Part shown: positions 56,858 through 64,000 of the stretch, one piece after another | Layout: the number at the start of each line of letters is the position of its first letter | Position numbering within the stretch: the first letter of the stretch is position 1 | Origin: Roseospira navarrensis | Lineage (GTDB): Bacteria > Pseudomonadota > Alphaproteobacteria > Rhodospirillales > Rhodospirillaceae | Length of the DNA: 64,000 nt | Assembly: GCF_009601025.1 (NCBI RefSeq) | Contig: NZ_WIVE01000012.1 | Span: 1-64,000 of the forward strand | Direction: 5' to 3' | Notes under the pieces: model-generated | The model's database searches: none | Seen by the model: only the letters and a program-made list of their open reading frames with translations | What the model was told of the DNA's origin: nothing | Made by a program: the position numbers and the translations under genes

Positions 56858-59719
56858 CTACTCCGCCGCCTGATCGGACCCGTCGGCCCGCTCGGCCTTG
56901 GCGCGGGCGCGCCCGGCGTCGCGCGCCACGGCGGCCCCCTTCTGGCTTTCCAGGGCCTGCAGGCCCACCGCCCGGGTCAGGGCCCGCTTCAGGTCGCGCA
57001 GCTTGCCCGGGTGGCTGACCTTCATGCCGAACACGTCCTTGACGTAGAACACGTCCACGACCCGTTCGCCGTAGGTGTTCACCCGAGCACTGGCGATCTG
57101 CAGGTTCAGGCCGGTCAAAGCGTCCGTCACCGCGAACAGGAAGCCGGGCCGGTCGCGGCCGTTGACCTCGACGACCGTATGGGTCTTGGAGGCCTCGTGA
57201 TGCACGATGACCCGAGGCGGCACATGGAACGCCTGAGCGCGAGCCGGCAGGGTCGGCGACTTGCGCGCCAGCTCGGCGCGCAGATCGATGGTGCCGCGCA
57301 CGGCGTCGATCACGGTGGCCTTCAGGCGCTCCAAACGGCCCGGCGCATCGAACACCCCGCCCTCGGCGGCCTGAACCGTGAACGTGTCCAGGGCCATGCT
57401 GTTGGTCATGGTGAAAATGCGCGCGTCCAGGATCGACGCGCCGGCCAGCGCGATACCGCCGGCGATCTTGCTGAACAGGCCCGGGTGGTCGGGAGCGTAG
57501 ACCAGCACCTCGGTCACGCCGCGCCCCGTGTCCATACGGGTGTCCAGCGTGACCACCTCCTCGTCCGCGGGGTTATCGGCCTCGGCGGCGTGGATCAAGC
57601 GGGCATGGCGTTCTTGGCTTTCCGTATCGAACGACAGCCAGTAGCCGGGGTAGCCCCGTCCCAGATAGGATTCCACCCACGATGCGGGCAGGTCGGCCAG
57701 CGCCTCGCGCAGCGCGTCCCGGCGGCCGCGCACGCGCCGGTCCTGGGGCACGGCGGACAGGCTGCCGACCAGGAACTCCTCGGTGCGGCGGTACAGGTCT
57801 CGCAGCAGACCGGCCTTCCAGTTGTTCCAGATGCCGGGGCCCACCGCCATGATGTCCGCACAGGTCAGCACGGTCAGCAGCTTGAGTCGCTCCGGCGACT
57901 GCACCAGACCGGCGAAATCCTGGATGGTCTTGGCGTCGTCCACATCCCGCTTCAAGGCGACCCGGCTCATGGCGAGGTGATGCAGCACCAGCCAGGAAAC
58001 GGTTTCGGTCTCCTCGTCGTCCAGGCCCAGGCGCGGACACAGCTCCTGGGCGACCTGGGCGCCCAACTCGGAATGATCCCCGCCCCGCCCCTTGGCGATG
58101 TCGTGCAGCAGCACCGCCACATACAGCGCCCGGCGGGACGTCACCGTGTGGATAATCTGTGTCGCGACCGGCAATTGCTCGGCCAGGGCGCCCGACTCGA
58201 TCCGGTGCAGAATGCCGATGGCGCGGATGGTGTGCTCGTCCGTGGTGTAGACATGATACATGTCGTACTGCATCTGCGCCGTGACGCGCTCGAAATCCGG
58301 GATGAACCGGCCGAACACGCCCGCCTCGCTCATCATGCGCAGAATACCCTCGGGCTCCTTGCGATGGGTGAGCAGCGCCATGAACAGGGCGTTGGCGTCC
58401 GGGTCGTCCCGCAGCGGCTTGATGCGCGACAGATGGTCCGTGACCAGCCGCAGGGTATCGGGATGAATGTCGAGGCCCTGTTCATGCGCGACCAGGAACA
58501 CCCGCAGCATGGCCAGGGGATCGCGGACGAAATGGTCGGGCTGCGGCACCGCCAGACGCTGGCCGTCCAGGATGAACCCGTTGAGGTCGCGCCGCCGCAT
58601 GATGAACCCGGGCACGGACAGCATGGGGCGGCGCTTCTGCGAGTCCTCCAGCACGGAGAGCAGGATCCGGGTCAGGTTGCCGACATCGCGCGCCACGAGG
58701 AAGTAGTGCTTCATGAATCGCTCGACACCGCGCGCACTGGGGCGGTCGGTGTAGTTCATGCGCTCGGCAATGCGCGGCTGCACGTCGAAGGTCAGGCGCT
58801 CTTCGGCCCGGCCGCTGAGGTAGTGCAGATGGGCGCGCACGGTCCACAGGAAGGCGCGCGCCCGGGTGAACTTCCGCGCCACGGCGGGGGTCAGCACGCC
58901 CATCCCGATCAGGTCGTTGACGTCCGAAACGGAATAGAGATACCGCGCGATCCAGAACAACGTGTGCAGATCGCGCAGACCGCCCTTGCCCTCCTTCACG
59001 TTCGGTTCCAGCACGTAGCGGGAATCGCCCAGCCGCTCATGCCGCTGGTCGCGCTCCGACAGCTTGGCCTCCACGAACTGGGGGCCCGACCCGGCGATGA
59101 CGCGGGTGTACAGGCGGGCCGACAGATCCTGGAACAGCGCCCGTTCGCCGAACAGGAACCGGGCCTCCAGCAGCGACGTGCGGATGGTCATGTCGGCGCG
59201 GGCCTGCCGAATGCACTCGTCCACCGAGCGGGTGGAGTGGCCCACCTTCAGGCCCAGATCCCAAAGCACATACAGGATCGTCTCGACCACCTGTTCCGTG
59301 TAGGGCGTGGCCTTGTAGGGTAGGACGAACATCAGGTCGATGTCCGAGAACGGCAGCATCTCGCCCCGACCGTAGCCGCCCAGCGCAAGCACGCACAAAC
59401 GCTCCCCGGTGGTGCGCGTCAGCTTGGGGAACAGGTGCGCGACGGTGTAGTCGTGCAGGACCCGGATGATCTGATCCATCAGGTGGGTGTTGGCCGCGCA
59501 CACCTCCGCCCCGCCGCAGTTGTCCTCGAGGAAGCGCCGCCGTATTTCCTCTCGGCCGTCCGCGAGCGCCGCCTTCAGCGTATCCAGCAGATCGGCGCGG
59601 GCCTTGCGGGTGCCCTCGCGCGAGCCGTCCAGCACCGCCTCGGCGCGGGCGTTCAGCCCAAGCACCAGGGCCTTGCGGTTGATGATGGCGCGGGGCCGGG
59701 AGGGCCTGGGCAGGGACAT
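56858..59719 (-). CDS. glnD: Bifunctional PII uridylyltransferase/uridylyl-removing enzyme
   Basis: 953 residues from ATG 59719. The nucleotidyltransferase has GGYGRG (114-119) and DID (126-128), the HD domain LLHDIAKGRGGDHSELGAQ, and two ACT domains (VLVYAPDHPGLFSKIAGGIA and VEVNGRDRPGFLFAVTDALT). It uridylylates and de-uridylylates PII proteins in response to glutamine, here presumably GlnK. Divergent from the TSUP gene; the 378-base spacer shows no gene. Confidence 0.96.
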   Translation of the reverse strand: MSLPRPSRPRAIINRKALVLGLNARAEAVLDGSREGTRKARADLLDTLKAALADGREEIRRRFLEDNCGGAEVCAANTHLMDQIIRVLHDYTVAHLFPKLTRTTGERLCVLALGGYGRGEMLPFSDIDLMFVLPYKATPYTEQVVETILYVLWDLGLKVGHSTRSVDECIRQARADMTIRTSLLEARFLFGERALFQDLSARLYTRVIAGSGPQFVEAKLSERDQRHERLGDSRYVLEPNVKEGKGGLRDLHTLFWIARYLYSVSDVNDLIGMGVLTPAVARKFTRARAFLWTVRAHLHYLSGRAEERLTFDVQPRIAERMNYTDRPSARGVERFMKHYFLVARDVGNLTRILLSVLEDSQKRRPMLSVPGFIMRRRDLNGFILDGQRLAVPQPDHFVRDPLAMLRVFLVAHEQGLDIHPDTLRLVTDHLSRIKPLRDDPDANALFMALLTHRKEPEGILRMMSEAGVFGRFIPDFERVTAQMQYDMYHVYTTDEHTIRAIGILHRIESGALAEQLPVATQIIHTVTSRRALYVAVLLHDIAKGRGGDHSELGAQVAQELCPRLGLDDEETETVSWLVLHHLAMSRVALKRDVDDAKTIQDFAGLVQSPERLKLLTVLTCADIMAVGPGIWNNWKAGLLRDLYRRTEEFLVGSLSAVPQDRRVRGRRDALREALADLPASWVESYLGRGYPGYWLSFDTESQERHARLIHAAEADNPADEEVVTLDTRMDTGRGVTEVLVYAPDHPGLFSKIAGGIALAGASILDARIFTMTNSMALDTFTVQAAEGGVFDAPGRLERLKATVIDAVRGTIDLRAELARKSPTLPARAQAFHVPPRVIVHHEASKTHTVVEVNGRDRPGFLFAVTDALTGLNLQIASARVNTYGERVVDVFYVKDVFGMKVSHPGKLRDLKRALTRAVGLQALESQKGAAVARDAGRARAKAERADGSDQAAE

Positions 59720-60097
59720 GGATCGCGTCCATTCGTAGCGGCCCGACGCGCGGGCCATCCGGCGGGGACCGCCCGCCAAGGAAGACCGCGCACGCCCCGG
59801 TCGCGATCACGGCCGGGTGTTCGAGGTCTGATCTGGTCCAGAGTGGGCGCGGGCAACGCCCGCGTCAACCGGGCGGGCGCTTTATACCAGGGCGCGGCGG
59901 ACCCGCGCCGACGCCGACACAGGCTTTTCCCTTGAACGCCGTGGTGACAGGCCCTCATAACGGGCCCATACTGGCGGACCTGACCGGACCAGTGGGGTTT
60001 TCGACGCGACGCCCGCGCGGCGCCGCCACTCTGCCGGGCCTTCGGTCGGATTCACCCCATTCGCGCGACCCCATCCCCTCCCTTCACAGGGCCCGAG

Positions 60098-61021
60098 ATG
60101 CAGATCTATCTGCCCATCGCCGAGATGTCCGTCAACGTCTTCGTGATCCTCGGCATGGGGTGGGGGATCGGCTTTCTGTCCGGGGCGTTCGGTGTCGGTG
60201 GCGGGTTCCTGATGACGCCGCTGCTCATGTTCCTCGGCGTCGCGCCGCCGGTCGCGGTCGGCACCGGGGCCAACCAGATCGTGGCCTCCTCCGTGACGGG
60301 CGTCATCGCCCATACCCGACGGGGCAACGTGGACTTCAAGATGGGCGGCGTGCTGCTGGCGGGCGGCCTGATCGGGTCCACGTCGGGCGTCTGGCTGTTC
60401 GGCCTGCTGCAGCGCATGGGGCAGATCGATCTGGCGATCTCGCTGTGTTACGTGCTGTTTCTGGGCGTGGTCGGCGGCCTGATGCTGGTCGAGAGCCTGC
60501 AGGCCATGTGGCGCATCCGCCGCAAGGGCCGAACCCCGCCGAAGGACACGTCCGGGCGCAGAAGCTGGGTGCACGCCCTGCCCTTCAAGATGCGCTTCCG
60601 CAAATCGAAGCTGTACATCAGCGCCCTGCTGCCGCTGGCGGTGGGGGTCGGCGTGGGGCTGCTGACCGCCATCATGGGCGTGGGCGGCGGCTTCATCATG
60701 GTGCCGGTCATGATCTACCTGCTGGGCATGCCGACGCAGGTGGTGGTGGGAACCTCGCTGTTCCAGATCATCTTCGTGACCGCCAACACCACGTTCCTGC
60801 AAGCCGCCCTGAACCAGACCGTGGACGTGGTGCTGGCGCTGCTGCTGATCGTGGGGGGCGTGGTGGGCGCCCAGGCCGGGGCGCGCATCGGCGCGCGCCT
60901 TCAGGGCGAGCAGCTTCGCATCCTGCTGGCGCTGCTGGTGCTGGCTGTGTGCGGAAAGCTGGCCTTCGACTTGGTCGCCACGCCCAGCGACGTCTTCACC
61001 CTGGTCGTGGAGACACAGTGA
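60098..61021 (+). CDS. TSUP (TauE/SafE) family transporter
   Basis: 307 residues, about eight to nine membrane helices. Repeats GFLSGAFGVGGGFLMTPLL and GLLTAIMGVGGGFIMVPVMI mark TauE/SafE-type exporters of sulfite, sulfonates or other organic anions. A basic loop (RRKGRTPPKDTSGRRSW) sits between the halves. The next gene, 1 base later, is an Alph_Pro_TM protein, a common pairing. Confidence 0.92.
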   Translation: MQIYLPIAEMSVNVFVILGMGWGIGFLSGAFGVGGGFLMTPLLMFLGVAPPVAVGTGANQIVASSVTGVIAHTRRGNVDFKMGGVLLAGGLIGSTSGVWLFGLLQRMGQIDLAISLCYVLFLGVVGGLMLVESLQAMWRIRRKGRTPPKDTSGRRSWVHALPFKMRFRKSKLYISALLPLAVGVGVGLLTAIMGVGGGFIMVPVMIYLLGMPTQVVVGTSLFQIIFVTANTTFLQAALNQTVDVVLALLLIVGGVVGAQAGARIGARLQGEQLRILLALLVLAVCGKLAFDLVATPSDVFTLVVETQ

Positions 61022-61022
61022 C

Positions 61023-61838
61023 ATGATGGACGACCGTCGGCACGGCATCCCGGACCGGACACGGCCTCGCCGCCGCGTCCTTCTGGCGCTGGCCGCGCTG
61101 ATCGTGGCGGCGGCGCTCGCCCTGGCGTGGGCCAAGGCGCCCCGCGCCCAGGAACCCGTGCAGCCGCTGGTCGTTGATCTGTCGGACCATCTGGTTGCCA
61201 TCACGACGGCGTTTTCCGGCACCGATGTCCTATTGTTCGGAGCCACCGACGGCCCGGGCGACGTGGTTCTGGTGGTGCGCGGGCCGCCGACCCGCAAGGT
61301 GGTCCGCAAGAAGGACCGGATCGGCATCATCTGGGCCAACCGGGACAGCGTGACGTACGAGAACGTCCCGGCGTTCTATCAGGTGTTCGCCAACCGGCCG
61401 CTGGAGGAAATCGCACCGCGCAGCGTGCTGGCGCGCCACCAGATCGGCACCCAGAACCTGGATTTCGTGCCGGTGGACCAGAGTGTCACCGACTCGTTCG
61501 TGCCCGGCTTTCGCGCCGCCCTGGTGCGCCTGAAACAGAAGGCCGATCTGTACGGCGTGGGCACCCAGCCGGTCACGCTGCTGGCCAACCGGCTGTTCAA
61601 GGCGGACCTGCATTTCCCGGCGAATGTGCCGACCGGGGCCTATTCGGTCGAGGTCTATCTGATCCGCGACGGCTCGGTCATCAGCGGCAAGATCACGCCG
61701 CTCGTGGTCAGCAAGATCGGTCTGGGGGCCGAGATCTTTGACATGGCCCAGCAGCAGGGTCCGTTGTACGGGCTGATGGCCATCGTCGCGGCCGTCGCCA
61801 GCGGCTGGCTGGCCGCCGTGGCCCTGCGCAAGAAATGA
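61023..61838 (+). CDS. Alph_Pro_TM (TIGR02186) membrane protein
   Basis: 271 residues. A basic N-terminus and signal/anchor helix (VLLALAALIVAAALALAWAK) precede a periplasmic beta-rich domain (ITTAFSGTDVLLFGATDGPG, RIGIIWANRDSVTYENVPAFY, PANVPTGAYSVEVYLIRDG) and a C-terminal membrane helix. The family is restricted mostly to alphaproteobacteria, usually beside TSUP transporters, and its function is unknown. Confidence 0.88.
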   Translation: MMDDRRHGIPDRTRPRRRVLLALAALIVAAALALAWAKAPRAQEPVQPLVVDLSDHLVAITTAFSGTDVLLFGATDGPGDVVLVVRGPPTRKVVRKKDRIGIIWANRDSVTYENVPAFYQVFANRPLEEIAPRSVLARHQIGTQNLDFVPVDQSVTDSFVPGFRAALVRLKQKADLYGVGTQPVTLLANRLFKADLHFPANVPTGAYSVEVYLIRDGSVISGKITPLVVSKIGLGAEIFDMAQQQGPLYGLMAIVAAVASGWLAAVALRKK

Positions 61839-61885
61839 CCGGCGGCCGCGCCACGACGCGGCCCGGCAACTCCGAGGGGATCACC

Positions 61886-62398
61886 ATGACCGACGAACCC
61901 TCCGACCGCCCCGTGCTGGGCGGGGACGACACGCCCCATCCTCTCACGTTCATGGTGCTGGTGGACGACTCCGACGAGATGCGCAAGGCGCTGCGGTTCG
62001 CCTGCATCCGGGCCCGCGCCACGGGGGGGCGGGTCGTGCTGATGCGCATCGTCGAGCCGCCCGACTTCCAGCACTTCAAGTTCGTGGGCGACAAGATGAA
62101 GTCCGAGGCCCTGGGCGACGCCGAAAAGCGGCTGCAGCGGCTGGCCGCCGAGGTCCAGCGCCTGTCGGGGCGCATGCCCATGCTGACGGTGCGCGAGGGC
62201 AAACCGTCCGAGGAGATCACCGACTGCGTCCGCGAGGACCCCACGATCTCCGTGCTCGTGCTGGCGGCCGCCGGCGGCAAGGAGGGGCCCGGGCCGCTCA
62301 TCAGCGGCCTGGCCGGCTCGTTCGGCGCCGGACTGAGGGTTCCCGTCCTGGTCATTCCTGCCCATATGTCCGAAGAGGATATTGACCGCCTGGCGTGA
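61886..62398 (+). CDS. UspA-like universal stress protein
   Basis: 170 residues from ATG 61886, with GAGGGG upstream. TFMVLVDDSDEMRKALRFAC opens the fold and VLVLAAAGG plus GLRVPVLVIPAHM close it. The usual ATP-binding G-x2-G-x9-G(S/T) is only partly matched. It ends the TSUP/Alph_Pro_TM set and may act as its stress-linked partner, by inference. Confidence 0.83.
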   Translation: MTDEPSDRPVLGGDDTPHPLTFMVLVDDSDEMRKALRFACIRARATGGRVVLMRIVEPPDFQHFKFVGDKMKSEALGDAEKRLQRLAAEVQRLSGRMPMLTVREGKPSEEITDCVREDPTISVLVLAAAGGKEGPGPLISGLAGSFGAGLRVPVLVIPAHMSEEDIDRLA

Positions 62399-62445
62399 CC
62401 GGCGGCGGCCGGCCGGCGGGCGGACCCCATGGAAGCGAGGAGACC

Positions 62446-64000
62446 ATGACCGGCACGCACGCCGCACCCCGGACAGGCGCCCCCCCTTCAGAGTCCGTGA
62501 TGCAGACGGGCGGCGCCTTGCTGACGGTGGCCGAGATGGGCCGGGCCGATGCCCTGGCCGTCGAGGGCGGCGTGCCCTCCCTGTCCCTGATGGAGCACGC
62601 CGGTTTCGCCGCGACGCGGGCCATCCGGCGGGGCTGGATGCCGCGCCGGACGGTCGTGCTGTGCGGGCCGGGCAACAACGGGGGCGACGGCTTCGTGATC
62701 GCCCGCATGCTCAGGTCGGCCGGCTGGCCGGTGACCGTCCACCTCCTCGGCGACCGAGACCGATTGAAAGGCGATGCGGCCGTGAACGCGGGCCGTTGGC
62801 ACGGACCTGTCGCGCCGCTGGATCTGGGCGCGCTGGACGGCGCCGACCTGGTCGTGGACGCCCTGTTCGGCGCCGGGCTGTCGCGCCCCGTGGACGGCGT
62901 GGCGGGATCCGTGCTGTCGGCGCTGGCCGCGCGCCCTGCCCCGCCGGTGGTCGCCGTGGACGTGCCCAGCGGCCTGGATGGCGACACCGGGCAGGTGTGG
63001 GGCACGGCCGCGCCCGCCGCGCTCACCGTGACGTTCTTCCGGCCCAAGCCCGGCCATGTGCTGGGCCAGGGTCCCGCCCTGTGCGGGGACCTTGCGGTGT
63101 CCGACATCGGGATCCCCGCGACCGTGCTCGACGCGATCGGGCCGGCCGCCTGCCTGAACGGCCCGGCCCTGTGGTCGCTGCCCCGACCGGGCGCGCGCGA
63201 CCACAAGTACACGCGGGGGCACGCCGTGGTGTTCGGCGGCGCGACCATGACCGGCGCGGGCCGTCTCGCCGCCCGCGCGGCGCGCCGGATGGGCGCCGGA
63301 CTGCTGAGCGTCGCCGCGCCCTCGGCCGCCCTGCCCCTTTATGCCCAGGACGCGCCGGGCGTGCTGTGCCGCGCCATCGACAGCCCGGGCGACGTCGAGA
63401 CCATGCTGGAGGACGCCCGGCTGAATGCCCTGCTGCTGGGGCCCGGGGCGGGGCGCGGACCGCATACGGCGGCGCGCGTGCTGTCGATCCTGCCGCGGGC
63501 CCGCCCGACGGTGCTGGATGCCGACGCCCTGACCTCCTTCGCCGACGATCCCGGCGCGCTGTTCGAGGCCATCACCGGCCCCGTCGTCATGACGCCGCAC
63601 GAGGGCGAATTCCGCGCCCTGTTCCCCGACCTGACCAAGGCCGACGATCCGCTGGTCCGGGTCCGGGCGGCCGCCGCGCGCGCCGGGGCCGTGGTGCTGC
63701 TGAAGGGCCCCCGCACCATCATCGCGGCGCCGGATGGCCGGGCCGGAGTCAACACGAACGCTCCGGCCGCTCTGGCCACGGCGGGCAGCGGGGATGTCCT
63801 CGCCGGTGCCATCCTCGGGCTGCTGGCCCAGGGCATGCCGGCGTGGGAAGCGGCGGCGGCCGCCGCCTGGCTGCACGGGGCGGGCGCACATCGGGGGCCG
63901 CCGGGCCTGATCGCGGAGGACCTGCCGGACGCCATGGCGGCGGCAGCGGCGGCGGCAGCCACGCCGCCCGACCCTCTTTCGCAGATGCACAATGGCACCC
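62446..64000 (+). CDS. nnr: Bifunctional NAD(P)HX epimerase/dehydratase, cut by the window edge
   Basis: 518 codons are visible from ATG 62446 (GAGGAG upstream) and no stop is reached. The N-terminal YjeF_N epimerase has LCGPGNNGGDGFVIARML and DALFGAGLSRP; the C-terminal ADP-dependent dehydratase has KYTRGHAVVFGGATMTGAG, LLLGPGAGRG, VMTPHEGEF and ATAGSGDVLAGAILG. It repairs hydrated NADH/NADPH. The frame already includes GLIAEDLPDAM, near the usual C-terminus, so only a few residues are likely missing. An Ala-rich run is near the end. Confidence 0.93.
   Translation, partial: MTGTHAAPRTGAPPSESVMQTGGALLTVAEMGRADALAVEGGVPSLSLMEHAGFAATRAIRRGWMPRRTVVLCGPGNNGGDGFVIARMLRSAGWPVTVHLLGDRDRLKGDAAVNAGRWHGPVAPLDLGALDGADLVVDALFGAGLSRPVDGVAGSVLSALAARPAPPVVAVDVPSGLDGDTGQVWGTAAPAALTVTFFRPKPGHVLGQGPALCGDLAVSDIGIPATVLDAIGPAACLNGPALWSLPRPGARDHKYTRGHAVVFGGATMTGAGRLAARAARRMGAGLLSVAAPSAALPLYAQDAPGVLCRAIDSPGDVETMLEDARLNALLLGPGAGRGPHTAARVLSILPRARPTVLDADALTSFADDPGALFEAITGPVVMTPHEGEFRALFPDLTKADDPLVRVRAAAARAGAVVLLKGPRTIIAAPDGRAGVNTNAPAALATAGSGDVLAGAILGLLAQGMPAWEAAAAAAWLHGAGAHRGPPGLIAEDLPDAMAAAAAAAATPPDPLSQMHNGT

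Overview
The window is GC-rich, densely coded DNA from an alphaproteobacterium. Several things point to the Rhodospirillales (Rhodospirillum/Azospirillum relatives), though no rRNA is present to confirm it: an encapsulated ferritin plus encapsulin pair of the Rhodospirillum type, a CpaA-F/Tad pilus locus, DUF6524, Alph_Pro_TM, a glnK-amtB pair with GlnD, and a folM/folB-uvrC-pgsA-moeA-moaD-moaE order. No tRNA, rRNA, IS element, phage or CRISPR array was seen.

Layout. (1) 0.2-14.9 kb, minus strand: a nearly complete Flp/Tad pilus locus. In transcription order it holds a second Flp pilin, a GT2 glycosyltransferase broken by an amber codon, the first Flp pilin, the prepilin peptidase CpaA, CpaB, secretin CpaC, CpaD, CpaE/TadZ, TadA, TadB, TadC, two TadE-like minor pilins and a vWA TadG, ending at strong terminators. 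(2) 15-22 kb, minus strand: a PAP2 membrane phosphatase coupled to a HerA-like ATPase, a ParA ATPase with a disordered ribbon-helix-helix-like partner, a DUF3754-like membrane protein and DUF6524. (3) 22-26 kb, minus strand: an orphan TAXI solute-binding protein, SppA and a peroxidase-like (AhpD-type) enzyme. (4) 26.3-29.6 kb, plus strand: a tightly packed operon with two DUF1538 membrane proteins, a PII-like protein, a CBS pair and a Ca/Na exchanger. This is the best candidate for an under-described system, a nucleotide-gated cation antiport module. (5) 29.7-36.1 kb, plus strand: folate reductase/aldolase genes, then uvrC-pgsA-moeA-moaD-moaE. The folB-uvrC spacer has a perfect DnaA box and many GANTC sites. 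(6) 36.2-39.5 kb, minus strand: encapsulin with its ferritin cargo, a CoA-transferase and a YdcF-like protein. (7) 39.7-47.1 kb: an unknown protein, a methyltransferase, FolD, two XRE regulators, PurU, a possible structured RNA, and glnK-amtB with a sigma-54 type promoter. (8) 47.3-52.8 kb: TpiA, PpiD, TrpE and an AbiEii-like nucleotidyltransferase with a small partner, next to an array of four perfect hairpins. (9) 52.9-64 kb: a periplasmic glycerophosphodiesterase, an OGT-like TPR glycosyltransferase, a VOC protein, GlnD, a TSUP/Alph_Pro_TM/UspA set and NAD(P)HX repair enzyme Nnr, which runs off the right edge.

How parts connect. Nitrogen control is spread over the window: GlnK and AmtB form the ammonium sensing and uptake pair, GlnD uridylylates PII proteins, and a divergent PII-like protein sits in the DUF1538 operon. 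One-carbon metabolism is represented by FolM-like, FolB, FolD and PurU. Molybdopterin assembly has MoeA, MoaD and MoaE. Starts were moved from the longest frame wherever a clear Shine-Dalgarno sequence or the family N-terminus supported an internal start.
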